From assembly GCA_021838715.1 (NCBI GenBank), contig JAKCCX010000001.1, positions 1 through 64,000 on the forward strand: 64,000 bases of DNA, read 5' to 3'. Shown here one piece after another: positions 27,244 through 39,765 of the stretch. Numbering within the stretch: position 1 is the first letter of the stretch; every line of letters begins with the position of its first letter. Below the pieces are notes generated by a model that did no database searches, was not told the origin of the DNA, and worked only from the letters and a program-made list of their open reading frames with translations. Made by a program: the position numbers and the translations under genes. This stretch comes from Pseudomonadota bacterium. GTDB lineage: Bacteria; Pseudomonadota; Gammaproteobacteria; Burkholderiales; Burkholderiaceae_F.

Positions 27244-29883
27244 TCAGGCGAGCTGTTTCCGCACCCAGTCCGGCACCTGCGACAGCGCCTGCGGCAGCGC
27301 CTGGGCGTTGGTGCCGCCGGCCATCGCGAGATCGGGACGGCCGCCACCCTTGCCGCCCACCTGGACGGCAACGAAGTTGACGAGTTCGCCGGCCTTGATC
27401 CGGGCGGTCGCGGCCGCGGTGACGCCGGCGACGAGTTGCACCTTGCCGTCGGCGACCGCGGCCAGCACGATGGCGGCGCGCTCGAACTTGGACTTGAGCT
27501 GGTCGACGGTGTCGCGCAACTGGCGGGCGTCGACGCCTTCGATCGTGGCCGCGAGCACCTGGATGCCGTCGATCTCGATCGCCTGCGAAACCAGGTCCGC
27601 TCCCTGGCCGGCGGCCATCTTCTGCTTCAGGCGCGCGATTTCCTTTTCCAGCGCCTTGACCTGCTCCAGAACCTGGCCGATGCGCTGCGCCGCCTCCGGC
27701 ACCGGGCTGCGGACCGCCGCCGCGATCTCGTTCAGCCGCGCGTCCATCTCCTGAACCGCTTCCAGCGCCCCGGCGCCGGTCACCGCTTCGACCCGGCGCA
27801 CGCCGGCGGCGACGCCGCTCTCGGAGACGATCTTGAAGAAACCGATCTCGCCGGTGCGGCCGACGTGGGTGCCGCCGCACAGCTCGGTGGACCGGCTCTC
27901 GGACCCGTCACCCATGGCGATCACGCGCACCCGGTCGCCGTACTTGTCGCCGAAGAATGCCAAGGCGCCGGCGCGGATCGCGTCGTCGTAGGCCATTTCG
28001 CGCGCGGACACGGCGACGTCGGCGCGGATCGCATCGTTGACGATCCGCTCGACCTGCGCGATTTCGTCCTGGGTCAGCGGCTTGTCATGCGAAAAATCGA
28101 AACGCGTGCGGCCGGCATCGACGTGCGAACCCTTCTGCTGCACGTGGGCACCCAGGACCTTGCGCAAAGCGGCGTGCATCAGGTGGGTCGCCGAATGGTT
28201 GCCGCGCGTGCGCGCGCGGCGCTCGCCGTCGATCCGCAGCCGCACGCGGTCGCCGACGCGCAGTGCGCCGCCGCGGACCGCGCCATGGTGCCCGAACACG
28301 CCGGGCTGGATGCGCTGGGTGTCCTCGATCGCCATCTGCACGGCGCCGGCCTCGATCCAGCCCCGGTCGCCGACCTGGCCGCCCGATTCGGCATAGAACG
28401 GGGTCGTGTCGAGCACTGCGATCGCGTGCTCGCCGTCGCGCACCTCGGGCACCGCCGCGCCGTCGCGATAGAGCGCGAGCACCTGTGCATCGGCGGCCGC
28501 CGCGTCGTAGCCGACGAACGTCGTAGGCCGGCCTTCGAAGTGCAGTTCCTGCGCCGACTTGAACTTGCCGTGCGCGCGCGCCTGGGCACGCTGGCGCTCC
28601 ATCGCCGCCTCGAAGCCTTCGGTGTCGACGCCGACGCCGCGCTCCCTTGCCACGTCGGCCGTGAGATCGAACGGGAAGCCGTAGGTGTCGTAGAGCAGGA
28701 AGGCCGTTTCGCCGTCGAGCTGCGCACTCGATGCCGGCAGGCGGGCGAAGGCTTCCTGGAGGATCTTCATGCCGTGCTCCAGGGTCTCGCCGAAACGCTC
28801 CTCTTCGAGGCGCAGAACGGACTCGATGCGCTCGCGCTGTTCGCCGAGTTCCGGATACGCCGCGTCCATTTCCTTCTCGAGGTCGGCGACCAGGGTCGCG
28901 AAAAAGGGCTGCCGGCAGCCCAGGCGATGGCCGTGCCGCAGCGCGCGCCGGATGATGCGGCGCAGGACATAGCCGCGCCCCTCGTTGCCGGGGATCACGC
29001 CGTCGGCGACCAGGAAGGCGCAGGCGCGGATGTGGTCGGCGATGACCTTGAGCGAGTTGTCCGCGAGGTCCGCGGTGCCGGTGGCGCGCGCCGCCGCCGC
29101 GATCAGGCTGCGGAACAGATCCGTCTCATAGTTGCTGTGCACGCCCTGGAGCACGGCGGAGAGGCGCTCCAGTCCCATCCCGGTATCGACGCAGGGGCGC
29201 GGCAAGGGCGTGAGCGTGCCCTCGGCGTCGCGGTCGAACTGCATGAACACGAGGTTCCAGATCTCGATGTAGCGGTCGCCGTCGGCGTCGGCCGATCCCG
29301 GGAGGCCGCCCGCAACCCCGGGGCCATGGTCGTAGAAGATCTCGGAACAGGGACCGCAGGGGCCGGTGTCGGCCATCTGCCAGAAGTTGTCGGAGACGTA
29401 GCGCCCGGCGCCGGGCTTGTCGCCGATGCGGATGCAGCGCTCCGGCGCCACCCCGATCTCCTTGGTCCAGATGTCGAAGGCCTCGTCGTCGTCCTGGTAG
29501 ACCGTGACCCACAGCCGATCCACCGGCAGCTTGTAGACGGCCGTCAGCAACTCCCAGGCGTAGGCGATGGCGTCGCGCTTGAAATAGTCGCCGAAGCTGA
29601 AGTTGCCCAGCATCTCGAAGAACGTGTGGTGGCGCGCGGTGTAGCCGACGTTCTCCAGGTCATTGTGCTTGCCGCCCGCCCGCAGCGACTTCTGCGAGGA
29701 GGTCGCGCGGGTGTAGGGACGGGTTTCCCGGCCGGTGAAAACGTCCTTGAACTGCACCATGCCGGAGTTGGTGAACAACAGCGTGGGGTCGTTGGCGGGG
29801 ATCAGCGAGGCGGCGCGAACGCGGGTATGCCCCTTCGAGACGAAGAATTGCAGGAAGCGTTCGCGGATTTCGGAGCTTTTCAT
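27244..29883 (-). CDS. alaS: Alanyl-tRNA synthetase
   Basis: 879 residues from ATG 29883. The class II catalytic domain begins [20 protein letters not shown] and includes [12 protein letters not shown] and [23 protein letters not shown]. The editing domain has the zinc ligands [16 protein letters not shown] and [15 protein letters not shown]-terminal coiled coil and C-Ala domain ([15 protein letters not shown]) are complete. It charges tRNA-Ala and hydrolyses mischarged Ser/Gly. In-frame sequence upstream of 29883 overlaps the intergenic hairpin and is not used. Confidence 0.95.
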   Translation of the reverse strand: MKSSEIRERFLQFFVSKGHTRVRAASLIPANDPTLLFTNSGMVQFKDVFTGRETRPYTRATSSQKSLRAGGKHNDLENVGYTARHHTFFEMLGNFSFGDYFKRDAIAYAWELLTAVYKLPVDRLWVTVYQDDDEAFDIWTKEIGVAPERCIRIGDKPGAGRYVSDNFWQMADTGPCGPCSEIFYDHGPGVAGGLPGSADADGDRYIEIWNLVFMQFDRDAEGTLTPLPRPCVDTGMGLERLSAVLQGVHSNYETDLFRSLIAAAARATGTADLADNSLKVIADHIRACAFLVADGVIPGNEGRGYVLRRIIRRALRHGHRLGCRQPFFATLVADLEKEMDAAYPELGEQRERIESVLRLEEERFGETLEHGMKILQEAFARLPASSAQLDGETAFLLYDTYGFPFDLTADVARERGVGVDTEGFEAAMERQRAQARAHGKFKSAQELHFEGRPTTFVGYDAAAADAQVLALYRDGAAVPEVRDGEHAIAVLDTTPFYAESGGQVGDRGWIEAGAVQMAIEDTQRIQPGVFGHHGAVRGGALRVGDRVRLRIDGERRARTRGNHSATHLMHAALRKVLGAHVQQKGSHVDAGRTRFDFSHDKPLTQDEIAQVERIVNDAIRADVAVSAREMAYDDAIRAGALAFFGDKYGDRVRVIAMGDGSESRSTELCGGTHVGRTGEIGFFKIVSESGVAAGVRRVEAVTGAGALEAVQEMDARLNEIAAAVRSPVPEAAQRIGQVLEQVKALEKEIARLKQKMAAGQGADLVSQAIEIDGIQVLAATIEGVDARQLRDTVDQLKSKFERAAIVLAAVADGKVQLVAGVTAAATARIKAGELVNFVAVQVGGKGGGRPDLAMAGGTNAQALPQALSQVPDWVRKQLA

Positions 29884-29973
29884 CGCAGGTGCGGCCGGAT
29901 GGGTCGGAAATTGCTGCGGATGATAGCGGGAATACGTGCGGACCCGGAGGCCGACATGCCCGGCATCGGCACC

Positions 29974-30010
29974 GCTGCCACGGGCGGACCTCGGGTCCGC
30001 CCGTGGCAGC
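29974..30010 (-). terminator. 17-bp perfect hairpin between hemN and alaS
   Basis: 29974-29990 and 29994-30010 are exact reverse complements over 17 bp with a tcg loop. It begins 19 bp downstream of the hemN stop codon. No T-run follows on the minus strand, so it is probably a hairpin-assisted transcript end for hemN (or a repeat element) rather than a textbook intrinsic terminator. It also insulates the alaS promoter region. Confidence 0.65.
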
Positions 30011-30028
30011 GCCTTGGCCTTGACGCTG

Positions 30029-31486
30029 CTACACGATCTTCGAGTACGGCCGGGCCCGCTGGTCGTGGCGAAGGTATTTGTCGAACACCATCGCCAGGGC
30101 ACGCACGAGCAGCTTGCCCTTGGGCGTGACGCTCACCCATTCCTTCGTGTTCTCGACCAGCCCGGCATCCTGATAGGGGGTGAGATCCCGCAACTCGGCG
30201 GCGAAATACTCGTTGAAATCGATCAGGTGCGCCGCCGCGATCGCCTCCTTGGAGACCTCGAACTGGCACATCAGCGCCATGATCACGGCCCGCCGCACCA
30301 GATCATCGGAGTCGAGCTGGATACCGCGCTGCACCGGCAGCACTCCCGCACGCAGGGACTCGTAATACTCGTCGAGCGTCCGGACGTTCTGGACGTAGGT
30401 CGGGCCCACCTTGCCGATCGCCGACACCCCGAAGCCGATCAGGTCGCAATCCGGGCGGGTGCTGTAGCCCTGGAAATTGCGATGCAGGCAGCCGTGGCGC
30501 TGGGCGCGGGCGAGATCGTCATCCGCGCGCGCGAAATGGTCCATGCCGATGTATTCGTATCCGGCGGCACCGAGCCGGCGGATCGCGTCGATCATGATCG
30601 TGAGCTTTTCCTGCGACGACGGCAGGTCCTCGGCCGCGATGCGCCGCTGCGGCTTGAAGCGGGTCGGAAGGTGCGCGTAGTGGTAGAGCGCGATGCGGTC
30701 GGGGCCGACCTCGAGGACCCGGTCCAGCGTCTTCGAGAACCGTGCGTTCGACTGGTGGGGCAGGCCGTAGATCAGATCGAGGTTGATCGATTTGAACCCC
30801 GAGGCGCGCGCCGCATCGACGCTCTCCTTCGTGATCTCGAAGCTCTGCTCCCGGTTCACCGCCTGCTGCACGACCGGATCGAAATCCTGGACTCCGACCG
30901 ACATGCGGTTGAAGCCGAGTCCGGCCAGCGTGCGGATCTTGTCGCCGGGCGCGCTGCGCGGATCGATCTCGATGCTGAATTCGCCGCGGTCGGCGAGGTC
31001 GAAGCGGGCGCGCAGCATGTCGCGCACCTGCTCGAGCTGCTCGTTGCTCAGGTAGGTCGGCGTCCCGCCGCCCAGATGCAGCTGCTCGATGCGCGCCCGC
31101 CCCTTGATCTCGGACGCGACCAGATCGATTTCCCGCTCGAGGAACTCGAGGTACTCGGCCGCCTTGGCGCGATCCTTGGTGGCGATCTTGTTGCAGGCGC
31201 AGTAGTAGCAGACCGTGTCGCAGAAGGGGATATGGATGTAGACGGAGATCGGCCGCTGCGCGCCGGCCGTGCGCACGCCGAGCCAATGCCGGTAGGTGTC
31301 GGCATCGAACGACTCGACGAACCGGTCCGCCGTGGGGTATGAGGTGTACCGCGGCCCCGGTTGGTCGAACCGGCTTATCGTGGCCCGGTCCGGGAGGTCC
31401 ACCAGCTTGCGACGCCCCGACCGGCCTGCCGTGCAGGCGCCCGCATCTATGACTCGATCATCCACTTTCTGCTTCCCGTTTTCCAT
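30029..31486 (-). CDS. hemN: Oxygen-independent coproporphyrinogen III oxidase
   Basis: 485 residues. The radical-SAM cluster motif CxxxCxxC is in [16 protein letters not shown], and the HemN-specific features [42 protein letters not shown] and [11 protein letters not shown] are all present. It performs the anaerobic route from coproporphyrinogen III to protoporphyrinogen IX in haem synthesis. The first about 30 residues are a variable extension. It is divergent from fnr with an FNR box between them; a -10-like TATTAC (31524-31529, minus strand) puts the box about 42 bp upstream of the likely start site, the classic position for FNR activation. Confidence 0.94.
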   Translation of the reverse strand: MENGKQKVDDRVIDAGACTAGRSGRRKLVDLPDRATISRFDQPGPRYTSYPTADRFVESFDADTYRHWLGVRTAGAQRPISVYIHIPFCDTVCYYCACNKIATKDRAKAAEYLEFLEREIDLVASEIKGRARIEQLHLGGGTPTYLSNEQLEQVRDMLRARFDLADRGEFSIEIDPRSAPGDKIRTLAGLGFNRMSVGVQDFDPVVQQAVNREQSFEITKESVDAARASGFKSINLDLIYGLPHQSNARFSKTLDRVLEVGPDRIALYHYAHLPTRFKPQRRIAAEDLPSSQEKLTIMIDAIRRLGAAGYEYIGMDHFARADDDLARAQRHGCLHRNFQGYSTRPDCDLIGFGVSAIGKVGPTYVQNVRTLDEYYESLRAGVLPVQRGIQLDSDDLVRRAVIMALMCQFEVSKEAIAAAHLIDFNEYFAAELRDLTPYQDAGLVENTKEWVSVTPKGKLLVRALAMVFDKYLRHDQRARPYSKIV

Positions 31487-31552
31487 GCCGATGACATGGA
31501 TTATTTGTTCTCGTTCAGGACGGGTAATATGTCAGCCATGTGGCGATGTGGT

Positions 31553-31566
31553 TTGATCGCCGTCAA
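31553..31566. promoter_or_regulatory. FNR box between hemN and fnr
   Basis: TTGAT-CGCC-GTCAA matches the FNR consensus TTGAT-N4-ATCAA in 9 of 10 defined positions. It lies midway between the divergent hemN and fnr start codons. For hemN it would sit near -42; on the fnr side it lies close to the promoter of fnr itself (TAAGAT at 31579-31584), allowing autoregulation. Confidence 0.75.
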
Positions 31567-31643
31567 CCGTCCCCAATGTAAGATGTGAGGCTTGGGGGCG
31601 CGGTTGCACAGGATGCAAGTCCTCCATCAAGGAATTGGAGAAG

Positions 31644-32387
31644 ATGGCCGTTCCCTCCACGTGTCTGGCGAGCCTGCGCGTTGCATGCTCGAACTGCAAC
31701 CTGCGCGAACTGTGCCTTCCCGTCGGGCTTTCCGGCACCGAACTGGGACAGGTCGAGCAGATCGTGGCCACGCGCCGCAAGATCCGCCGCGGCGAGGCGC
31801 TCTTCCGCGCCGGCGATCGATTCGAATCGCTGTACGCGGTGCGACTGGGATTCCTCAAGAGCACGCTCATGTCGCCCGACGGCCACGAACAGGTGACCGG
31901 CTTTCACATGGCAGGCGAAGTGGTCGGTCTCGACGGGATCTCCGCCGAAGCCCACACCTGCGACACCGTTGCGCTCGAGGACACGGAAGTCTGCGTCCTC
32001 CCATATGAACGGCTCGAGGAGATCGCGGCTGCGGTGCCTTCGCTGCAGAACAATCTGCGCAAGGTGATGAGCCGCGAGATCGTGCGCGAGCACGGCGTCA
32101 TGCTGCTGCTGGGCAGCATGCGGGCGGAAGAGCGCCTGGCGGCGTTCCTGCTCAACCTATCGCAGCGTTTCGAAGCCCGCGGCTATTCCCGCACGGAGTT
32201 CGTCCTGCGCATGACGCGGGCGGAAATCGGCAGCTTCCTCGGTTTGAAACTCGAGACCGTCAGCCGGGCCCTTTCCCACTTCGCGCAGGATGGGCTCATC
32301 GAGGTCGAGCAGAAACACCTGCGGATTCTCGACTCGGATCGTCTGCGGGCGGTTCTGGGGTCGAGCGTGTCTAAAGAGGCGCACTGA
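31644..32387 (+). CDS. fnr: FNR-type oxygen-sensing transcriptional regulator
   Basis: 247 residues from ATG 31644. Iron-sulfur ligands are C15, C18, C24 (CSNCNLREL C spacing CX2CX5C) and C106 (EAHTCDTV), as in E. coli FNR. The sensor beta roll is followed by a long dimer helix and an HTH with EIGSFLGLKLETVSRALSHFAQDGLI; the E--SR recognition residues agree with a TTGAT-type site. Oxygen destroys its 4Fe-4S cluster. It likely activates hemN through the shared box. Its 3' end overlaps the convergent phosphodiesterase gene by 17 bp. Confidence 0.93.
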   Translation: MAVPSTCLASLRVACSNCNLRELCLPVGLSGTELGQVEQIVATRRKIRRGEALFRAGDRFESLYAVRLGFLKSTLMSPDGHEQVTGFHMAGEVVGLDGISAEAHTCDTVALEDTEVCVLPYERLEEIAAAVPSLQNNLRKVMSREIVREHGVMLLLGSMRAEERLAAFLLNLSQRFEARGYSRTEFVLRMTRAEIGSFLGLKLETVSRALSHFAQDGLIEVEQKHLRILDSDRLRAVLGSSVSKEAH

Positions 32388-33165
32388 CCGGCGGCTCGCG
32401 GACGGCCGCATTCGCGCGCGCCGCCTCGTCGGGAGGGATCAGATCGATGCGGTCCACGACCACCGCGTCCACCCCCCAGGACTCCAGGGTTCGCACCCGC
32501 ACCGGATCATCGACGGTGTAGCAAAGCAGATTGAAACCGGCATCCTTGACCGCGTGCGCGGTGGCCTCGTCGAGCGCGTGGTATTCGCAATGCAGGCTCG
32601 CACAGCCGCAATGCTCCAGCGTCCGGCGCCATTTCGGCCCGATGCGGGAAACCAGATATCCGCGCGGCAAATGCGGAGCCGCCCGTCGCGCCGCCTCCAG
32701 CGCAACGACGGAAAACGACGACAGCAGCGGCGCACGATCGCCGGCGATGTCGTTCTTTGCGCAAAACCGGGCAACCGTCCGGGCGACGGCCGTTCCGGTC
32801 TGCTTTTCGAAGCCCGGAACCGGTTTGATCTCGACATTGAGCCAGATGCCCCAATGCGCACAGGCCCGCAGGGCCTGCTCCAGCGTGGGAATCGGCTCGC
32901 CCAGGAACTCGGGCGCGAACCGCTCCCCCGCATCGAACCAGGTCAATTCGTCGACGCTGTAATCGCACACGCAGCCGTTGCCGTCGGTCGTCCGTTCGAG
33001 CGATGCATCGTGCAGCAGCACCGGCACTTCGTCGCGCGACAGCGCGGCATCGACTTCCGCCGCGTGGTAACCGTACCCCAGCGCGGCATTCAGGGCTGCG
33101 ATCGTGTTCTCGGGTGCCAATACGCCGCCGCCGCGGTGCGCGATTCGATTCGGATAGGGCCACAT
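32371..33165 (-). CDS. ugpQ: Glycerophosphodiester phosphodiesterase
   Basis: 264 residues from ATG 33165. Motifs of the GDPD family: RIAHRGGGVLAPENTIAAL (catalytic His, Arg and Glu), EVDAALSRDEVPVLLHDASLERTTDGNG (metal Glu/Asp and second His), and LNVEIKPVPG. The enzyme hydrolyses glycerophosphodiesters to glycerol 3-phosphate and an alcohol. No signal peptide is seen, so it is cytoplasmic and UgpQ-like rather than periplasmic GlpQ. No glycerol-phosphate transporter genes are adjacent. Confidence 0.88.
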   Translation of the reverse strand: MWPYPNRIAHRGGGVLAPENTIAALNAALGYGYHAAEVDAALSRDEVPVLLHDASLERTTDGNGCVCDYSVDELTWFDAGERFAPEFLGEPIPTLEQALRACAHWGIWLNVEIKPVPGFEKQTGTAVARTVARFCAKNDIAGDRAPLLSSFSVVALEAARRAAPHLPRGYLVSRIGPKWRRTLEHCGCASLHCEYHALDEATAHAVKDAGFNLLCYTVDDPVRVRTLESWGVDAVVVDRIDLIPPDEAARANAAVREPPVSAPL

Positions 33166-33342
33166 TCCGCATACCCTCCCGCGGCAAGGCATTCGCGGGC
33201 AGAACCGCTGCCCGATCGATTCCAGAGTAATCGCACGCCAACCGTGCCGTCAAGAGCCGGCGCGCGAAGTAAGATGCGTGGGATCAACGACGGATGACGG
33301 CGCATGGCGCCGCAACCGGCGCGCGATGCCGGAGGATCCGAA

Positions 33343-35384
<2,042 letters not shown>

Positions 35385-35385
<1 letters not shown>

Positions 35386-37211
35386 TGCAAGCCCAAGACA
35401 CCATCCCGGCGCGGATCGACGCGCTCCGCGCCCGATTGCGCGCCCATGGCCTGTCGGCCTGGATCGTCCTCTCGTCCGACCCGCACCTGTCCGAGTACCT
35501 GCCCGCACGTTGGCAAACGCGGCAATGGCTCAGCGGGTTCACCGGTTCGGCCGGCACCCTGGTGGTCACGGAGGATCGTGCCGCCTTGCTGGTCGACAGC
35601 CGGTACTGGGTCGACGCCGAACGCCAGCTCGCCGGCACCGGCATCGAAACCGTCAAGGCGGCGGGAAGCACCGGCGCCCCGCTGACGGACTGGCTCTGCG
35701 CCCACGTACCCGAGGGCACGGCGGTGGGCGTCGACGGCATGACCATCGGCCTGGCGCTCGCGCGCGCCATCGAAACGGCACTGCAGGGACGCAATGCGCG
35801 GCTGCGCACCGATCTCGACCTGACCGACGAAATCTGGCCCGACCGGCCGCCGCTGCCGGCGGACGGGGTGCACGAGCGCAACGCGCAATTCGAGTCGCGC
35901 AGCCGCGCGCACAAGCTCGCGCTGATCCGCGAACGGATGCAGACCTGCGGCGCCGACCGCCACTGGATCTCCAGCCTGGACGACATCGCCTGGCTGTTCA
36001 ACCTCCGCGGATCGGACATCCCGTTCAACCCGGTGTTTCTCGCCCACGCCCTCATCGAACGCGACGGCGCGACCCTGTTTCTCGCCCCCGGCAAGGTCGA
36101 TGCCGCCCTGGAACAGCGGCTGCGCGCCGACGGCGTCGAACTTGCCGAATACGGCCGGGCGCGATCGGCGCTCGCCGCCGTCGGTCCCGGCGAAGCGGTG
36201 CTCCTCGATCCCCGCCGGGTGACGGCGGCGATGGCGCGCGCGCTTCCCCAGGGCGTGCGCATCATCGAGCAGATCAACCCGTCGGTGCTGATCAAGTCGC
36301 GCAAGTCGACGGAAGAGCTCTGGCACGTGCGCGCCACCATGGAGCAGGACGGCGCGGCGCTCTGCGAATTCTTCGCCTGGCTGGACGATGCCGTCGCGCG
36401 GCGCGAACGCATCACGGAATGCACGATCGATGAACGGCTGTCGGCGGAACGCGCGCGCCGGCCCGGCTTCGTGTCGCTGAGCTTCGAAACCATCGCCGGA
36501 TTCAACGCCAACGGCGCCTCGCCCCACTACCGGGCGACGGCGGAGGCCCATGCCGTGATCTGCGACGGCACCGTCTGCGGCGAAGGCCTGCTGCTCATCG
36601 ACTCCGGCGGACAGTACGAAGGCGGAACGACCGACATCACCCGGGTCGTTGCCATCGGCCGGCCGACGCCGGAACAGCGGCGCGATTTCACGCTGGTGCT
36701 CAAGGGGATGATCCAGCTCTCGACCGCGCGTTTCCCGCACGGGCACCGCGCTCCCCTGCTCGACAGCCTCGCGCGCGCGCCGCTATGGGCGCATGGGTTG
36801 GACTACGGCCACGGCACCGGCCACGGCGTGGGCTACTTCCTCAACGTGCACGAGGGGCCGCAGTCGATCTCTCCGAGCGCGCCGCCCGAGCCGCATACGG
36901 CGATGGAAGTCGGGATGATCACGTCCAACGAGCCGGGGGTCTACCGGCCCGGGAAATGGGGGGTGCGGATCGAGAACCTGCTGGCGACGGTCCCCGCGCC
37001 GCAACGCGAAGACGGGGCGTTCGGCGAATTCCTGCAGTTCGAGACGCTCACCCTCTGCCCGATCGACCGGCGCTGCATCGACCGCAAGCTGCTGCGGACC
37101 GACGAGATCGCATGGCTCGACACCTACCACGCCACCGTGCGCCGGCGCCTCGAGCCGCTGGTCGGCGGTGCGGCGCGGCGGTGGCTGATCGCGGCGACGC
37201 GGCCGATTTAG
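35385..37211 (+). CDS. pepP: M24-family Xaa-Pro aminopeptidase
   Basis: 608 residues, the long two-creatinase-domain type resembling eukaryotic XPNPEP1. The N-terminal half contains SDPHLSEYLPARWQTRQWLSGFTGSAGTLVV; the C-terminal pita-bread domain carries the metal ligands in LLIDSGGQYEGGTTDITR (two Asp), YGHGTGHGVG (His), TSNEPGVY (Glu) and IENLLAT (Glu). It removes N-terminal residues before proline. It starts on the last base of the glnS stop codon and is translationally coupled to it. Gene symbol is by family only; it is longer than E. coli PepP. Confidence 0.85.
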
Positions 37212-37218
37212 TGTAGTC

Positions 37219-37248
37219 CCTGCACCGCGCCTCATGTCGCGGTGCAGG
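37219..37248. terminator. 11-bp hairpin between convergent pepP and hemerythrin genes
   Basis: CCTGCACCGCG (37219-37229) pairs perfectly with CGCGGTGCAGG (37238-37248) around an 8-nt loop. The hemerythrin stop codon falls in the loop and its last codons in one arm. No T-run; probably a shared transcript end. Confidence 0.55.
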
Positions 37249-37675
37249 CATGGGCCGCGGCCGAACCGGCGCCCCCCGTGCGCAGATGCTCCGCCAGACC
37301 CGCATCCATCGCCGCGGCATGGACCGCAAACCACTGCGGCAACTCCTCCGCCAGACGATCGGCGATGTCGGCGTCGCCGGCATCGTGCCGCCGACGGACC
37401 TCCGCCACCACGTCGAGCGCCATCTCATGTTCCCGGGCGTGGCAGGCGCAGGCCGGAAAGGCGGTCTCGCGCATCCAGTGCTCCTCCTGCGCGAAATGCC
37501 GCAGCAGATGCTCGTGCAGGGCGAGCAGGGACTGCGCGCGATCGCCGGGCCCGCGCAGCGCATCCATGCAGTCGTAGAACTCGCGGTGGATCGCGTCCAT
37601 CGGCGCATGGCCGAGTTCGATCCGGGCGCCCGATGATTCCGGGCCGGCCGCGGCAATCGCCGTCGTTTCGGTCAT
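37232..37675 (-). CDS. Hemerythrin-like oxygen/NO-binding protein
   Basis: 147 residues. Di-iron ligand candidates follow hemerythrin spacing: H30 in MDAIHREFYD, then HEHLLRHFAQEEHWM (His and Glu), then CHAREHEMALDVV (two His) and WFAVHAAAMD (His and Asp). A variable start (rich in Ala/Ser) and a His/Cys-containing tail (AHACTAT) flank the four-helix core. Such proteins bind O2 or NO or buffer iron. The start ATG overlaps the stop of the universal stress gene upstream (ATGA), so the two are made together, suggesting a role in respiratory or nitrosative stress. Confidence 0.82.
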   Translation of the reverse strand: MTETTAIAAAGPESSGARIELGHAPMDAIHREFYDCMDALRGPGDRAQSLLALHEHLLRHFAQEEHWMRETAFPACACHAREHEMALDVVAEVRRRHDAGDADIADRLAEELPQWFAVHAAAMDAGLAEHLRTGGAGSAAAHACTAT

Positions 37676-38109
37676 CAGCGGTACACGATCACCGGGATCT
37701 GGCTGTGCGTGAGCACCTTCTGGGTCTCGCTGCCGAGCAGCACCGCGCTCAGGCCGCGGCGCCCATGCGACGCCATGAAGATCGCATCGCAACCGCGCTC
37801 CTTGGCGGTCTCGATGATCGCCTCGAACGGCGAAAAGCTGCGCGCCACCACGGTCTCGACCGGCACACCGCCCTTGCGCGCCGCCGCCTCCAGCACCTCG
37901 AGACGCTCGCGCGCGGCCAGATTGGCGCGCTCTTCGTACTCGACGATGGTTTCGGGACGGTACTCGGACAGGGTGGCGTAGGCGTAGGGCTCGACCGCCG
38001 TCACGCCGACGATCGACGCGCCCAGCTTGGCCGCCAGCTCGACCGCTCCGGCGATGGCGTGCGCGGACAGTTCGGAGCCGTCGGTGGGAACCAGGATTTT
38101 CTGAAACAT
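37675..38109 (-). CDS. Universal stress protein, UspA family
   Basis: 144 residues. Starts FQKILVPTDGSELSAHAIAGAVELA, typical for the family, and ends with the ATP-binding pattern G-2x-G-9x-G-S/T in SHGRRGLSAVLLGSETQKVL. ATP-binding Usp proteins are induced by starvation, low oxygen or stress. It overlaps and precedes the hemerythrin gene. No FNR-type box is obvious in the about 100 bp upstream. Confidence 0.9.
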   Translation of the reverse strand: MFQKILVPTDGSELSAHAIAGAVELAAKLGASIVGVTAVEPYAYATLSEYRPETIVEYEERANLAARERLEVLEAAARKGGVPVETVVARSFSPFEAIIETAKERGCDAIFMASHGRRGLSAVLLGSETQKVLTHSQIPVIVYR

Positions 38110-38210
38110 CGCATGGTCCTTTCTTGGTTGGGTTCGGCCTATTCCAGGACAGCGTAGCAAAAACCGCCCCGACGGACATGGATCCTGCGCAGGATGGGCC
38201 CAATCGCCGC

Positions 38211-39047
38211 TCAAGCCCCCGCAATGCCTTCCAGCACACGCGCCGCCGCCAGCAGCCCCATCGCCGCAGTCACCGTCACCACCGAACCGTAGCCGCCGCA
38301 CGCCAGCGGACTCCCCGGCTGGGCGCCGCCCGGGGCGCAGGACGCGTCCGGGTCCGGGTACCGCACCGGCTCGTCGGAATACACCGCGGCGACGCCGAAG
38401 CGCCCGGCGCGGCCCCGCAATCCGGCCGCCGGAAACCCATGTTCGCGACGCAGGCGATGGCGCAGCTTGGCCAGCAAGGGGTCGCCCGCCGCGGCCGACA
38501 GATCCGCGACCCGGAGGCGTCCCGGATCGCGCCGCCCGCCGGCCGCGCCGCAGGACACCGCGCCGATCCCGCGTTCGCGTGCGCAGGCGATCAGGGCCGC
38601 CTTGGCGCGAACCGCATCGGTGCAATCGATCACCCAATCGACGCCGCGCAGCAGGGCCTCGGCGTTGCCGGCATCGAGAAACTCCTCGATCGCGACCGTC
38701 TCCGCCGCCGGATCGATGGCGCGGATCCGGTCGGCCATCGCCTGCACCTTGGGTTTGCCGTACTCCCCGTCGAGGGCGTGGATCTGCCGGTTGGTGTTGC
38801 TCTCCGCGACATGGTCGAGATCGACCAGCGTCAGCCGCCGCACCCCCGAGCGCGCCAGGGCTTCCGCGGCCCAGCTCCCCACGCCGCCGATGCCCACCAC
38901 CGCCACCCGCGCCCCGGCAAACCGCGCGCAGGCCTCGTCGCCGTAAAGACGCGCGATCCCGCCGAACCGCCGTTCGGATGATGCCGACGACTCCCCCCCG
39001 GACGGATCGGACTCGTACAATGGCGGTTCCGGCGCAATGTCACCCAT
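38211..39047 (-). CDS. tcdA: tRNA threonylcarbamoyladenosine dehydratase
   Basis: 278 residues. It is a ThiF/E1-like enzyme: RFGGIARLYGDEACARFAGARVAVVGIGGVGSWAAEALARSG (nucleotide site), DLDHVAESNTNRQ, and CTDAVRAKAALI. Together with LACGGYGSVVTVTAAMG near the end it matches TcdA (CsdL), which cyclises t6A37 to ct6A in tRNAs reading ANN codons. The first about 25 residues are a variable Ser/Glu-rich extension. Divergent from pdxH with only 17 bp between start codons, so promoters must overlap coding sequence or leaders. Confidence 0.85.
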   Translation of the reverse strand: MGDIAPEPPLYESDPSGGESSASSERRFGGIARLYGDEACARFAGARVAVVGIGGVGSWAAEALARSGVRRLTLVDLDHVAESNTNRQIHALDGEYGKPKVQAMADRIRAIDPAAETVAIEEFLDAGNAEALLRGVDWVIDCTDAVRAKAALIACARERGIGAVSCGAAGGRRDPGRLRVADLSAAAGDPLLAKLRHRLRREHGFPAAGLRGRAGRFGVAAVYSDEPVRYPDPDASCAPGGAQPGSPLACGGYGSVVTVTAAMGLLAAARVLEGIAGA

Positions 39048-39064
39048 TTTTCAAAACGCTCCAC

Positions 39065-39703
39065 ATGACGAACGCCAATCTTCGCACCGAATACGAGCGT
39101 TTTTCCCTGACGGAAGACGAAGCGGGGATGGACCCGCTCGCGCTGTTCGCGCGCTGGTTCCGCGAAGCCATCGACTCCGGCGGCCGCGAGCCCAATGCGA
39201 TGGCGCTGGCGACGGCCGACGCGCAGGGGCGTCCGGCGGTGCGCATCGTGCTGTGCAAAGACTTCGCAGAACAAGGGTTCACCTTCTTCACCAATTTCGA
39301 GAGCCGCAAGGGCCGCGAACTGCGCGCGAACCGGCAGGCCAGCGCCCTCTTCTTCTGGGCGGCGCTGGAACGGCAGGTGCGGATCGACGGCGTCGTGGAA
39401 GAGCTGCCGGCGGCGGCGTCCGACGAATATTTCGCCCAGCGCCCGCTCGATGCGCGGATCGGCGCCTGGGTGTCGCAGCAAAGCAGCCCGATTCCCGACC
39501 GGACGTGCCTGGAAGCCCAATTCGCGCAACTGCGCGAACGCTTCACCGAACAATCGCCGCCGCCGCGCCCGCCGCATTGGGGCGGCTACCGCCTGGTTCC
39601 GGACGCGATCGAGTTCTGGCAGGGCCGCCCGTCCCGCCTGCATGACCGGCTGCTCTTCGCCCGCGCCGGATCCGACTGGACGCGAACGCGTCTCGCGCCA
39701 TAG
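39065..39703 (+). CDS. pdxH: Pyridoxamine 5'-phosphate oxidase
   Basis: 212 residues, full length. It shows MALATADAQGRPAVRIVLCKDF, FFTNFESRKGRELRANRQASALFFWAALERQVRIDG (FMN binding) and the C-terminal PPHWGGYRLVPDAIEFWQGRPSRLHDRLLF signature. The enzyme makes pyridoxal phosphate with FMN and O2. It stands alone on the plus strand, divergent from tcdA. Confidence 0.93.
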   Translation: MTNANLRTEYERFSLTEDEAGMDPLALFARWFREAIDSGGREPNAMALATADAQGRPAVRIVLCKDFAEQGFTFFTNFESRKGRELRANRQASALFFWAALERQVRIDGVVEELPAAASDEYFAQRPLDARIGAWVSQQSSPIPDRTCLEAQFAQLRERFTEQSPPPRPPHWGGYRLVPDAIEFWQGRPSRLHDRLLFARAGSDWTRTRLAP

Positions 39704-39765
39704 ACAGCCCGGCCGGATATGAGGAGAATTCCCCGATTGACCATCGCCGGAACCCGTCGACTCCC

